From an uncultured Sphingomonadaceae bacterium (GTDB taxonomy: Bacteria > Pseudomonadota > Alphaproteobacteria > Sphingomonadales > Sphingomonadaceae), in the NCBI GenBank assembly GCA_938050045.1, contig CALLJS010000010.1, forward strand, positions 62,001 through 126,000: DNA of 64,000 bases. The letters run 5' to 3'. The number at the start of each line of letters is the position of its first letter. Position 1 is the stretch's first letter. Shown piece by piece: positions 55,719 through 64,000 of the stretch. The notes beneath the pieces were generated by a model. The model was not told where the DNA came from, searched no databases, and saw only the letters and a list, made by a program, of their open reading frames with translations. The position numbers and the translations under genes were made by a program.

Positions 55719-56384
55719 ATGGGTGTTTCGTTGATTATTGCTGGGGCAAGCGGACTGGTTGGAAATCATGTCATTCGTCAAGCGGCGCAAATGAAGCATA
55801 TTGATGTGGTTTATAGCATTGGTCGCAGCGAAGTTGCTAATATGCCAAATGGCACAATTCATTATAAGGCTGAAACGGATCAATGGGCTGGTATTATCAG
55901 CGATATAGGTGCGGATATTGCTTGCTCTTGTTTGGGAACAACGATCAAAAAAGCAGGATCGCAAAAGGCATTTGCAGCCGTTGATTTGGATCTCGTTCAC
56001 GCATTTTTTAGGGCCTCAAAAGAAGCTGGTGCTAAGCACGCGATTTCCATTTCATCTACGATGGCTAATGCAGCGGCTAAACAATTTTATTTGCGCACTA
56101 AGGGACAAGCTGAATTAGCGATTAAAGCTCTGAAATTTGATCGAACGGATATTATCAGGCCTGGACTGTTAAGGGGTGAGCGTGTTGATGACTATCGATT
56201 GGGAGAGAGAGCAGCCATAATCGCAAGCCCGCTGATAGATAGGTTGTTGCAAGGGAACTATAGAAAATTCAGGTCAATCCAAGCAGAAAAAGTCGCAAAA
56301 GCCGCCGCCAAATTAACCACTAACAATGCGATTGGTTATCATATTCATGAGCATGATGAAATTTTGAGATTAATACAAAGGTGA
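55719..56384 (+). CDS. NAD(P)-binding protein, HTATIP2/TIP30-like short-chain family
   Basis: The 221-residue Rossmann protein starts VSLIIAGASGLVGNHVIRQA (GxxGxxG) and carries CSCLGTTIKKAGSQKAFAAVD and the YLRTKGQAE segment with the Tyr-x3-Lys-type pair. This matches atypical SDR proteins of the HTATIP2 type, of unclear substrate. It follows dgt by 31 bases. Confidence 0.82.
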   Translation: MGVSLIIAGASGLVGNHVIRQAAQMKHIDVVYSIGRSEVANMPNGTIHYKAETDQWAGIISDIGADIACSCLGTTIKKAGSQKAFAAVDLDLVHAFFRASKEAGAKHAISISSTMANAAAKQFYLRTKGQAELAIKALKFDRTDIIRPGLLRGERVDDYRLGERAAIIASPLIDRLLQGNYRKFRSIQAEKVAKAAAKLTTNNAIGYHIHEHDEILRLIQR

Positions 56385-56497
56385 TTGGCAATATAATTTT
56401 ACTCTAATTGTATAAATTATTATAGCGGCTTTGATTGACTCTCAGAATGAAATAGTTGAGATGGATGCGTCTCAAGAATCATCAGATTCGACCCTAT

Positions 56498-56670
56498 ATC
56501 GGGAGAGAATAACCGCAAGGTTATCGCCGAAGGAGCAACCACCCCGGAAACTCTCAGGCATCAAGAACCGATATGGCATAGACACTCTGGAAAGAGCGAG
56601 TTTAATCTCGCCGCCGAAGGGGTAAGCGGGTTATTCCGTGAAAGCTCTCAGGTTCCGTGACAGAGGGGGT
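56498..56670 (+). promoter_or_regulatory. Tandem glycine riboswitch (gcvT element)
   Basis: Two glycine aptamers stand in tandem. Aptamer 1 has GGGAGAGAA, CGCCGAAGGAGCAA and AAACTCTCAGGCA; aptamer 2 has CACTCTGGAAAGAG, CGCCGAAGGGGTAAG, AAAGCTCTCAGG and GTGACAGAGGGGG. These are the conserved blocks of the gcvT riboswitch, placed directly before gcvT. Glycine binding normally turns the cleavage operon on. An open frame across 56431-56625 here is not a gene. Confidence 0.95.
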
Positions 56671-56693
56671 AGCAAATGGACTTTCCATTTGCT
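56671..56693 (+). promoter_or_regulatory. Expression-platform hairpin of the glycine riboswitch
   Basis: AGCAAATGGA (56671-56680) and TCCATTTGCT (56684-56693) form a perfect ten-pair stem with loop CTT immediately after aptamer 2. It contains an ATG (56676) that follows AGAGGGGG at a good distance. No T-run follows, which favours translational rather than termination control. Confidence 0.65.
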
Positions 56694-56717
56694 TACTCTG
56701 GTATGGAAATGAAATTT

Positions 56718-57833
56718 ATGAGCGATATTAAATTACATTTAGATCAATGGCATCAAGACCTTGGCGGTCGCATGGTCAGCTTTGCTGGATATTCCATGGC
56801 TGTGCAATATGACGGCGTTATGGCAGAGCATCTTTGGACACGTGAGCATGCGGGCTTGTTTGATGTTAGCCATATGGGGCAATTGATATTTAGCAGCGAT
56901 AAGGATGATTTGGGCGCGATATTAGAGACTTTGCTGCCAGGCAATATTAAGGGGTTGGCGCTCGATAGGTTGCGTTATTCGCTATTGCTGGGTCAAGATG
57001 GCGGGATATTGGATGATCTTATAGTGACGCGGCGCAGCGATAATTATTATATGGTTGTCAATGGCGCGGTAAAGCATGATGATATGGCCTATATCCTTGA
57101 TAATTTACCCGATAGTGTCACATTAAATTATTTAGACGATCATGCGCTCCTAGCGCTGCAGGGACCCAAGGCTGGCACTGTCCTGAAGCGTCTGATACCC
57201 GAGACGGATATGCTCTATTTTATGCAGGCGGGATCCTATGAATGGGAAGGTATGGCATTATGGATAAGCCGCAGCGGTTATACGGGCGAAGATGGTTTTG
57301 AAATTAGCGTTCATAATGATGATGTGCAAAAATTAGCCGATGCGCTCATTGCGCATGAAGAAGTCAAGCCGATAGGTTTGGGAGCAAGAGACTCATTACG
57401 ATTAGAAGCGGGATTGCCATTGTATGGGCATGATCTCAACCCTCAGATTTTACCCTTTGCAGCTTCATTAGGATTTGCAGTACCAAAACGCCGCCGCCAA
57501 GAAGGCGGGTTTATTGGAAGCGATGCCGTATTAGATCAATTTAATAATGGCGCTGAAATGGTGCGCGTTGGAATTAAGGTTGATGGACGCCAACCCGTTA
57601 GAGAGGGGGCTATCATTGTTGATGATACTGGCGAGACGATCGGTAATATTACCAGCGGCGGTTTCGCGCCATCGCTGCAATATCCAATTTCTATGGGTTA
57701 TGTTCCCACCGACATGGCAGCAGAAGGGACGGCGTTAATCCTGCAGCAGCGTGGAAAAAATATCGCTGGCATTGTCACCTCTATGCCATTTGTTCCCAAT
57801 GCATATCGCAGGCCGCCAAAGGCTGTAGAATAG
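56718..57833 (+). CDS. gcvT: Glycine cleavage system aminomethyltransferase (T protein)
   Basis: The 371-residue protein has [76 protein letters not shown] and the C-terminal [19 protein letters not shown]. It transfers the methylene unit from the H protein to tetrahydrofolate and releases ammonia. Four in-frame ATGs exist (56676, 56703, 56709, 56718). Family alignment favours 56718 (MSDIKLH), but 56676 has the best ribosome site and lies in the platform hairpin. Confidence 0.94.
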   Translation: MSDIKLHLDQWHQDLGGRMVSFAGYSMAVQYDGVMAEHLWTREHAGLFDVSHMGQLIFSSDKDDLGAILETLLPGNIKGLALDRLRYSLLLGQDGGILDDLIVTRRSDNYYMVVNGAVKHDDMAYILDNLPDSVTLNYLDDHALLALQGPKAGTVLKRLIPETDMLYFMQAGSYEWEGMALWISRSGYTGEDGFEISVHNDDVQKLADALIAHEEVKPIGLGARDSLRLEAGLPLYGHDLNPQILPFAASLGFAVPKRRRQEGGFIGSDAVLDQFNNGAEMVRVGIKVDGRQPVREGAIIVDDTGETIGNITSGGFAPSLQYPISMGYVPTDMAAEGTALILQQRGKNIAGIVTSMPFVPNAYRRPPKAVE

Positions 57834-57856
57834 TTTACACAAAAAGGAGAAGGGCA

Positions 57857-58228
57857 ATGGTCCGATATTATACAGAAGATCATGAATGGATTGAAGTTGA
57901 GGATGGCAATGCCATTGTGGGCATTACCGATTATGCGCAAGGCCAATTGGGTGACGTGGTTTTTGTTGAAACACCGACCGCTGAAACAATCTTTGCCAAA
58001 GGTGATGATGCTGCTGTGGTAGAATCGGTGAAGGCGGCTTCTGATGTTTATTCCCCCGTTAGCGGAGAAGTTATCAAGGGCAATGATGCCTTAGCCGAAG
58101 ACCCAGCTTTGGTGAATAGCGATCCTGAGGGCGAAGGCTGGTTTTTCAAAATGACCTTGAGCGATTCTACCGAGCTTGATGCTTTGATGGATGAAGATGC
58201 TTACAAAGAATTTATTGCCGATCTCTAA
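57857..58228 (+). CDS. gcvH: Glycine cleavage system H protein
   Basis: The 123-residue lipoyl carrier has [20 protein letters not shown], the lipoylation site [14 protein letters not shown] (Lys59) and the end [12 protein letters not shown]. It shuttles the aminomethyl group between P and T proteins. AAAGGAGAAGG lies before its ATG. It is 23 bases after gcvT. Confidence 0.97.
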   Translation: MVRYYTEDHEWIEVEDGNAIVGITDYAQGQLGDVVFVETPTAETIFAKGDDAAVVESVKAASDVYSPVSGEVIKGNDALAEDPALVNSDPEGEGWFFKMTLSDSTELDALMDEDAYKEFIADL

Positions 58229-58305
58229 GGCCTAAAAAGGTTAATTAATCCCGCTAAAATCTATTTTTTTGACTTGGGTTTTGCTCAAAAGTTGGAGTTT
58301 TTATA

Positions 58306-59679
58306 ATGCGTTATTTGCCGCTTAGTGATATAGATAGAGGACAAATGTTGTCCAAGATTGGGGTGCAATCCATCGATGAATTATTCGTTGATGTGCCGCA
58401 AGAAGCCCAATTAACGGGGCCTATTCGTGAATTGCCAAATCATGCTAGCGAAATGGCTGTAGAACGGCATTTTCAAGCTTTAGCAGCAAAAAATACAGTT
58501 GCAGGGCAAGTACCTTTCTTTATCGGTGCGGGGGCATATCGCCATCATGTGCCTGCGTCGGTAGATCATATTATTCAACGCGGTGAGTTTCTGACGGCTT
58601 ACACACCTTATCAACCAGAAATTGCTCAAGGCACGCTGCAAATGTTGTTTGAGTTTCAAACGCAAGTTGCGCGTTTGCTGGGTACAGATGTTGCCAATGC
58701 TTCTATGTATGATGGGTCGACGGCGTGTTGGGAGGCGATTAGCATGGCTGGGCGCATTACCAAGAAAAAGAAAGCGATTATATCTTCGGGTGTGCATCCG
58801 CATTATGTCTCGGTTGCGAACACTATGGCGCGCTTTACGGGGGATGAATTATTAACTTCTTTACCATCGCTAGATGCACCCCTAAACCCTGAGCAGGAAT
58901 TGATTAATCAAATCGATGATGATATGAGTTGCGTCATTGTGCAATACCCTGATATATTAGGAAATATCAATGATTTAAGTGCTATAGCTAATAAAGCACA
59001 TGACCATAAGGCTTTGCTGATTGCCGTAGTGACCGAGCCCGTTGCTCTGGGTGCTATCAAAAGCCCAGGCGATATGGGTGCTGATATTGTTGTTGGCGAA
59101 GGGCAGTCTATTGGTGTTGGGCTGCAATTTGGTGGCCCTTATGTCGGACTATTTGGCTGCAAAGCAAAATATGTGCGGCAAATGCCAGGGCGTTTGTGCG
59201 GAGAAACTGTTGATGCCAGCGGTAAACGTGGTTTTGTTTTAACATTATCCACGCGAGAGCAGCATATTAGGCGCGATAAGGCGACATCCAATATTTGTAC
59301 GAATAGCGGGCTGTGCGCCCTAGCATTTAGTGCGCATATGACATTATTGGGTGAAAAAGGTTTGCGCAATTTAGCAATGGTGAATCATGCTAAGGCTGTA
59401 AAAGCAGCCGATCGATTGTGCGCAATAGAAGGCGTTGAAATGGCCAGCGGTCATTTCTTTAATGAATTTACACTGAAGTTACCGCGTGATGCGCGCGCTA
59501 TAGTCCAAGAATTAGCCGATCAAAATATATTGGCAGGCGTATCACTGGGCAGGCTTTATCCGAAATCAGAGGGCCTCGACAATGGCCTTATCATAGCGGT
59601 GACGGAAACCGTGCAAGACGAAGATATAGAGGCTTTGGCTGCGGCTTTAGAAGCATCATTAATGGGAGGCTTAGCATGA
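58306..59679 (+). CDS. gcvPA: Glycine dehydrogenase (decarboxylating) subunit 1
   Basis: The 457-residue N-terminal half of P protein has MRYLPLSDIDRGQMLSKIGV, FIGAGAYRHHVPASVDHI, TAYTPYQPEIAQGTLQMLFE and GRLCGETVDASGKRGFVLTL. Together with gcvPB it forms the P protein that decarboxylates glycine. There is a 77-base gap after gcvH. Its TGA overlaps gcvPB as ATGA. Confidence 0.96.
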   Translation: MRYLPLSDIDRGQMLSKIGVQSIDELFVDVPQEAQLTGPIRELPNHASEMAVERHFQALAAKNTVAGQVPFFIGAGAYRHHVPASVDHIIQRGEFLTAYTPYQPEIAQGTLQMLFEFQTQVARLLGTDVANASMYDGSTACWEAISMAGRITKKKKAIISSGVHPHYVSVANTMARFTGDELLTSLPSLDAPLNPEQELINQIDDDMSCVIVQYPDILGNINDLSAIANKAHDHKALLIAVVTEPVALGAIKSPGDMGADIVVGEGQSIGVGLQFGGPYVGLFGCKAKYVRQMPGRLCGETVDASGKRGFVLTLSTREQHIRRDKATSNICTNSGLCALAFSAHMTLLGEKGLRNLAMVNHAKAVKAADRLCAIEGVEMASGHFFNEFTLKLPRDARAIVQELADQNILAGVSLGRLYPKSEGLDNGLIIAVTETVQDEDIEALAAALEASLMGGLA

Positions 59680-61253
59680 AGGAGCGCGATTTGAATCAAG
59701 GACGACCAAGCCGTATTTTCGATACAGCAAATGATAGCGCACCTGCTGCTACGTTTAGCGGTAATAAGGCTTTGATGCTCGATGAACCCTTGATTTTTGA
59801 ACTAGGCTCTAGCGAAACTTGCGGCGTTGATATTGACGCCATGGAGCCAGTTAAGAGCCGTTTGGGCGGTCTTGAACGCAGCCAAGTTATTGGTTTGGCT
59901 GGATTATCAGAATCCGAAACAGTAAGACATTATACGCGCTTAAGCCGCCAAAATTATGCCATTGATTTAGGGTTATTCCCGCTTGGCAGTTGCACCATGA
60001 AACATAACCCGCGCTTGAATGAAAAAATGGCGCGTATAGCTGGTTTTTCGGACATTCACCCCATGCAACCTATTTCTACGGTTCAAGGCGCATTGGAATT
60101 GATAGATGAACTCGCCCATTGGCTCAAAACACTTACGGGAATGCCCGCCGTTGCCATGAGTCCCAAAGCAGGGGCGCACGGAGAGCTGTGCGGAATATTG
60201 GCTATCAGAGCGGCCCTAGAAGCACGCGGCGATGCGCGCGAGGTGATTTTGGTGCCAGAGAGTGCGCATGGTACAAATCCTGCTACGGCTGCATTTGCGG
60301 GCTATCGCGTAGAAGAAATCCCCGCCACACAAGGCGGCCGCGTTGATATTGATGCATTGGCTGAGCGGTTGGGCCCTGATGTTGCTGGCGTTATGATTAC
60401 TAATCCTAACACTTGTGGCTTGTTTGAACCTGATATGCGCAAAATATCTGATTTGGTGCATGCAGCCGGTGGTTTGGTCTATTGCGATGGCGCCAATTTT
60501 AATGCGATTGTAGGCCGCGTTCGCCCTGGCGATTTGGGCATTGATGCAATGCATATTAATTTGCACAAAACATTTTCAACGCCGCATGGCGGCGGCGGGC
60601 CTGGCAGCGGCCCCGTTGTTCTATCTGAGGCATTAGCCCCTTATGCTCCGCTTCCTTATGTGACGCAAACTGATGATTTTTTTCAACTTGTTGAAGAAGA
60701 GCAAAGCCTATTGAGCGATAGCGATACATTTGGCCGTATGACCGCTTTTCATGGGCAAATGGGCATGTTCACTCGCGCTTTATCCTATATTATGAGCCAC
60801 GGAGCTGATGGTCTTAAGCAAGTGTCCGAAGATGCTGTATTAAATGCCAATTATATTTTACGCTCGATGGATGACCTGCTCGATGCACCCTTTGGGCATA
60901 GCGGCCCATGCATGCACGAGGCTCTTTTTAGCGATAAAGGGCTTGCGGATGGTTTCTCAACGATCGATGTGTCAAAAGGTTTGATAGATGAAGGTTATCA
61001 TCCAATGACTATGTATTTCCCATTGGTCGTGCATGGAGCAATGCTAGTGGAACCAACCGAAACTGAGAGCAAAGATGCGCTTGATAATTTTATAGGGTCA
61101 TTCCGTACTGTGGTAACTAAGGCCAAAGACGGGGATAAGAGCTTGCTTAGTGCGCCGCATTTTGCTCCGCGTGCGCGTTTGGATGAAACGGCTGCTGCTC
61201 GCAAACCAATATTGGTTTGGAACGAGCCAGAAGCAACAGAAGCAGCGGAGTAA
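59676..61253 (+). CDS. gcvPB: Glycine dehydrogenase (decarboxylating) subunit 2
   Basis: The 525-residue PLP half of P protein has YAIDLGLFPLGSCTMKHNPR, MSPKAGAHGELCGI, VPESAHGTNPATAAFAGY and the PLP lysine in HINLHKTFSTPHGGGGPGSG (Lys298). Split P proteins are usual in alphaproteobacteria of this group and in many other bacteria. It ends the glycine-cleavage operon. Confidence 0.97.
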   Translation: MKERDLNQGRPSRIFDTANDSAPAATFSGNKALMLDEPLIFELGSSETCGVDIDAMEPVKSRLGGLERSQVIGLAGLSESETVRHYTRLSRQNYAIDLGLFPLGSCTMKHNPRLNEKMARIAGFSDIHPMQPISTVQGALELIDELAHWLKTLTGMPAVAMSPKAGAHGELCGILAIRAALEARGDAREVILVPESAHGTNPATAAFAGYRVEEIPATQGGRVDIDALAERLGPDVAGVMITNPNTCGLFEPDMRKISDLVHAAGGLVYCDGANFNAIVGRVRPGDLGIDAMHINLHKTFSTPHGGGGPGSGPVVLSEALAPYAPLPYVTQTDDFFQLVEEEQSLLSDSDTFGRMTAFHGQMGMFTRALSYIMSHGADGLKQVSEDAVLNANYILRSMDDLLDAPFGHSGPCMHEALFSDKGLADGFSTIDVSKGLIDEGYHPMTMYFPLVVHGAMLVEPTETESKDALDNFIGSFRTVVTKAKDGDKSLLSAPHFAPRARLDETAAARKPILVWNEPEATEAAE

Positions 61254-61357
61254 ATTATTTAACTAGCTGATTAAAAACTTGACTTGCCCGTTGGATTCAT
61301 GGTTTCTCAATTCAAAAGATAGCCCAGCTAGAGGGTATCTAGGGATGGAGAAAATTT

Positions 61358-62923
61358 ATGGGTGCGCAAATTAAATGTTTGGCTTCGGCAGTGGATTATT
61401 GGGCAGAAAAACTGCCTGCTAATATAGCATTGCAAGATGAAGATGTGAGCATGAGCTATGCCTATCTAAAAGATTATAGCGAGTCTATTGCCTCTGCACT
61501 GATTGGTAGTGGCCTGAAAAAAGGCGACCGCATTGCCTATTATGGCAAAAATAGTGCTCTTTATTTTGCAATATTTGCAGCAGTAACAAGAGCAAGTTTA
61601 GTATTAGTGCCCATAGGATGGCGATTGGCCGCCCCCGAGGTTACTTATATATTGAATGATACAAATTCTAGTTTATTAATATATGATATTGAATTTGAAT
61701 CAGTAGTTAATAAAATCAAGGATGATCTACCAAAGTTAAACATTGTCCTAAGCAAAGAAAATAGCGATACTCGGCTTAGCTTTGATAATTGGTTAGACAA
61801 TGCGACTAAAAGCTTGGTAGACCCACATGATCCTATGGATGCTGTTTTGCAACTTTATACCTCTGGCACGACAGGACTTCCCAAAGGAGCCGTCCTCAAT
61901 AGTTGGAGCATGTATGTTGTTCGCAACGAACCCGAAGCGCAAAGCTTTGAGTGGGCGAATATGGCCTCGGATGAATCGATATTAATCGTTATGCCAGTTG
62001 CTCATATAGCAGGAAGTGGTTCTGTTGTGGTGTCAATTTTTAACGGCGGAAAAACCATTACGCACCGTGAATTTGATCCCAGCAAAGTTTTGGAGGAAAT
62101 AGACAAGGGCTTATCGCATATATTTTTGGTGCCTACCGCTATTCAAATGCTGATTAATCACCCAAAAGCCAAAGATGTAAATTTCGATAATTTCAAATAT
62201 ATGTGGTATGGGGCAGCTCCTATTCCTTTGGACTTATTGCGCCAAGCCATGGAAGTGACAGGCGATACGCAATTCTGTCAACAATATGGAATGACAGAGA
62301 CAACGGGAAGTTTTTGTGTGCTGCCACCAGAGGATCATGATCCCAATGGCAATGAACGCATGCGCTCTGCTGGTAAAGCACTCCCCACCGTGGAGGTACG
62401 GATTGTTGGAACCGATGGCAAGGAATTGCCGCGTGGTGAAATTGGTGAGATCATCACGCGCTCGCAGCTTAATATGATCGAATATTGGAAAAATGAAGAA
62501 AAAACCAAAGAAACGATCGATAGCGATGGTTGGTTATACACTGGCGATGCAGGGCTTATGGATGAAGATGGCTATGTATTTATCCAAGACCGTATAAAGG
62601 ATATGATTATTTCAGGCGGCGAAAATGTTTACCCAGCCGAAGTTGAAAATATAATTTTTAGCCATCCAGATGTTTTGGAAGTGGCCGTTATTGGTGTTCC
62701 GCATGACAGATGGGGGGAAGAGGTAAAAGCAATTATTGTACCCAATCCTGGAGCAATTATTGAAGAAAAAACTATGATTACGTGGCTTCGTGAACGCATG
62801 TCTTCTTATAAAACCCCCAAAAGCATTACCATGATAGAGGCTATGCCGCGCAATGCATCGGGCAAAATATTGCGCCGTGAATTGCGTGATCCATATTGGG
62901 TTGGGCATGACAAAAAAGTTTAA
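61358..62923 (+). CDS. Fatty-acid/acyl-CoA synthetase (AMP-binding family)
   Basis: The 521-residue enzyme has the AMP-binding loop LYTSGTTGLPKGAV (about 168-181), YGMTETTG (about 311-318), GWLYTGDAGLMDEDGYVFI, DRIKDMIISGGENVYPAEVE and the catalytic lysine region NASGKILRREL near the C terminus. It activates a carboxylic acid through an acyl-adenylate and joins it to CoA. The substrate is unknown; long-chain acids are the commonest for this branch. It is 104 bases after gcvPB and converges with cysQ. Confidence 0.9.
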   Translation: MGAQIKCLASAVDYWAEKLPANIALQDEDVSMSYAYLKDYSESIASALIGSGLKKGDRIAYYGKNSALYFAIFAAVTRASLVLVPIGWRLAAPEVTYILNDTNSSLLIYDIEFESVVNKIKDDLPKLNIVLSKENSDTRLSFDNWLDNATKSLVDPHDPMDAVLQLYTSGTTGLPKGAVLNSWSMYVVRNEPEAQSFEWANMASDESILIVMPVAHIAGSGSVVVSIFNGGKTITHREFDPSKVLEEIDKGLSHIFLVPTAIQMLINHPKAKDVNFDNFKYMWYGAAPIPLDLLRQAMEVTGDTQFCQQYGMTETTGSFCVLPPEDHDPNGNERMRSAGKALPTVEVRIVGTDGKELPRGEIGEIITRSQLNMIEYWKNEEKTKETIDSDGWLYTGDAGLMDEDGYVFIQDRIKDMIISGGENVYPAEVENIIFSHPDVLEVAVIGVPHDRWGEEVKAIIVPNPGAIIEEKTMITWLRERMSSYKTPKSITMIEAMPRNASGKILRRELRDPYWVGHDKKV

Positions 62924-62942
62924 TAATAGCTATTTATAAGCC

Positions 62943-63674
62943 TTACTTTATATCATTTAATAAAGTAAGAATATGAGCACTATTTTCTCTATGACAGAAT
63001 AGTAAATCAGGAAGATATGTATTTTTCTGGTTATAGAGCAAAGCACTGCCATCGATACGGCTGCAATGAAATCCTGCGCTCAAAGCAACGGCAGCGGGCG
63101 CACAATTATCCCATTCATATTGCCCACCGCTGTGCACATATATGTCAGCTACCCCGCGCACTAGAGCCATAGCCTTAGCACCAGCAGATCCCATTGGAAT
63201 GAGCTGCGCACCTAATTTTTCTGCAAGCGCAATGGCCTCTTTTGCAGGACGCGACCTGCTTACAACCATGCGCAGGGGACTGGCGGCTTTGGGTGTTTTT
63301 ATTGCATCGCCCGAGGTCAACGTCAATCCTAGGTCTGGCAAAGAAACGGCTCCCATAAATGGTGTTCCATCAACGGATAATGCGACATGAACCGCCCAAT
63401 CATCGCGTCCTTCGCTATATTCGCGCGTGCCATCCACGGGATCGATAATCCAAACACGCGATTTATTCAGCCGAGCTGGTGTATCTTTTGTTTCTTCCGA
63501 TAATATTCCGTCATCGGGACGAAATCGGCTCAATTCTGCCATCAAAAAATCATTGGCGTGCGCGTCTCCCGCTTTGCCCAATGCTTTGCCTTCATACTCT
63601 CCTTTAATGCGAATTTCTTGTAATAATTCACCTGCTTTTTGGGCCAAATCATGTGCTAATTTAATATCATCCAT
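62943..63674 (-). CDS. cysQ: 3'(2'),5'-bisphosphate nucleotidase CysQ
   Basis: The 243-residue inositol-monophosphatase-like enzyme has ILSEETKDTP (metal site), VWIIDPVDGTREYSEGRDDW and the C-terminal YEWDNCAPAAVALSAG. It removes PAP, the by-product of PAPS use in sulfate assimilation. It begins five bases after the APS kinase gene on the same strand, fitting one sulfur-assimilation operon. Confidence 0.94.
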   Translation of the reverse strand: MDDIKLAHDLAQKAGELLQEIRIKGEYEGKALGKAGDAHANDFLMAELSRFRPDDGILSEETKDTPARLNKSRVWIIDPVDGTREYSEGRDDWAVHVALSVDGTPFMGAVSLPDLGLTLTSGDAIKTPKAASPLRMVVSRSRPAKEAIALAEKLGAQLIPMGSAGAKAMALVRGVADIYVHSGGQYEWDNCAPAAVALSAGFHCSRIDGSALLYNQKNTYLPDLLFCHRENSAHILTLLNDIK

Positions 63675-63679
63675 TTGGT

Positions 63680-64000
63680 TTATCCAAGAACATAATTAAC
63701 AATGGTGTCGGCCGCTTCTTCTGCGCTCATGGTGGTTGTATCAACGGTGATTTCTGCATTTTCAGGGGCTTCATAGGGGCTATCGATGCCCGTGAAATTT
63801 TTAAGCTCACCAGATCGTGCTTTTTTATACAAGCCTTTGACATCGCGCTGCTCCGCAATTTCGAGCGGCGTGTTTACATGAATTTCGATAAATTCACCAT
63901 CTTGCATCAAATTGCGCGCCATCTCTCTTTCGGCTCTAAATGGTGAGATAAATGCCGTTAATATGATTAACCCTGCATCGGTCATCAAATTAGCAACCTC
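63680..64000 (-). CDS. cysC: APS kinase domain, C-terminal part (partial; CysC or CysNC)
   Basis: The frame is open through the right edge, giving the last 106 residues. They include [20 protein letters not shown], the [19 protein letters not shown] segment, [20 protein letters not shown] and [17 protein letters not shown], characteristic of APS kinase, which phosphorylates APS to PAPS. In many relatives this domain is fused to the sulfate adenylyltransferase GTPase CysN; the fusion cannot be judged here. Confidence 0.93.
   Translation of the reverse strand, partial: EVANLMTDAGLIILTAFISPFRAEREMARNLMQDGEFIEIHVNTPLEIAEQRDVKGLYKKARSGELKNFTGIDSPYEAPENAEITVDTTTMSAEEAADTIVNYVLG

Noticed and set aside
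56431-56625. Open reading frame of 64 codons before gcvT
   Set aside because: It runs through the conserved aptamers of the glycine riboswitch; its codons reflect RNA structure, not protein.

Overview
The window reads as chromosomal DNA of an AT-rich alphaproteobacterium, most likely in or near the Sphingomonadales. The basis is gene order: argS, SPOR protein, nagZ, scpA, scpB, tatABC; ispH, thrB, rnhA; a compact division and cell-wall cluster whose MurE carries the meso-diaminopimelate signature; split gcvPA/gcvPB; and two large TonB-dependent receptors. AT-rich codons such as ATA (Ile) and TTA (Leu) are common throughout. I cannot name a genus from sequence alone. No rRNA, tRNA, CRISPR array, prophage or classical insertion sequence was seen.

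Layout. 1-2455: end of a small unknown gene, then pntAB and pntB of the proton-translocating transhydrogenase. A roughly 0.5 kb unit with REP-like palindromes and a DUF559 nuclease gene sits exactly at the start of pntAB, between imperfect 27-bp direct repeats. 2565-9831: amino-acid racemase; an SO2929/SO2930-type pair (exported beta-helix protein plus diheme cytochrome c); small unknown genes; a maleylacetoacetate isomerase-like GST; a TonB receptor; a MarR regulator. 9909-16912 (minus strand): Tad/Cpa pilus genes cpaA, B, C, D, E, tadB, tadC, without cpaF, the ATPase gene normally found between cpaE and tadB. 17000-31406: hydrolase, FAD oxidoreductase, YegP-like protein, rnhA-thrB-ispH, a lipoprotein, argS, SPOR protein, nagZ, scpAB, tatABC, and a zinc-type TonB receptor behind Zur-like operators.

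31597-34140: cysK, two unrecognised membrane-anchored proteins and a gene-free stretch. 34141-52613: the complete dcw cluster mraZ-rsmH-ftsL-ftsI-murE-murF-mraY-murD-ftsW-murG-murC-murB-ddl-ftsQ-ftsA-ftsZ, nearly every junction overlapping or within a few bases, followed by a TPR/SPOR gene and dgt. 56385-61253: a tandem glycine riboswitch and the glycine cleavage genes gcvT, gcvH, gcvPA, gcvPB. 61358-64000: an acyl-CoA synthetase, then, on the minus strand, the end of an APS kinase gene with cysQ.

Most of the window is core metabolism and envelope biogenesis. The parts most worth a second look are the DUF559/REP unit that appears to have rebuilt the translational junction of the pnt operon, the Tad locus without its motor, the uncharacterised beta-helix/diheme cytochrome pair, the Zur-like operator cluster, and an alternative pairing visible in the glycine riboswitch leader.
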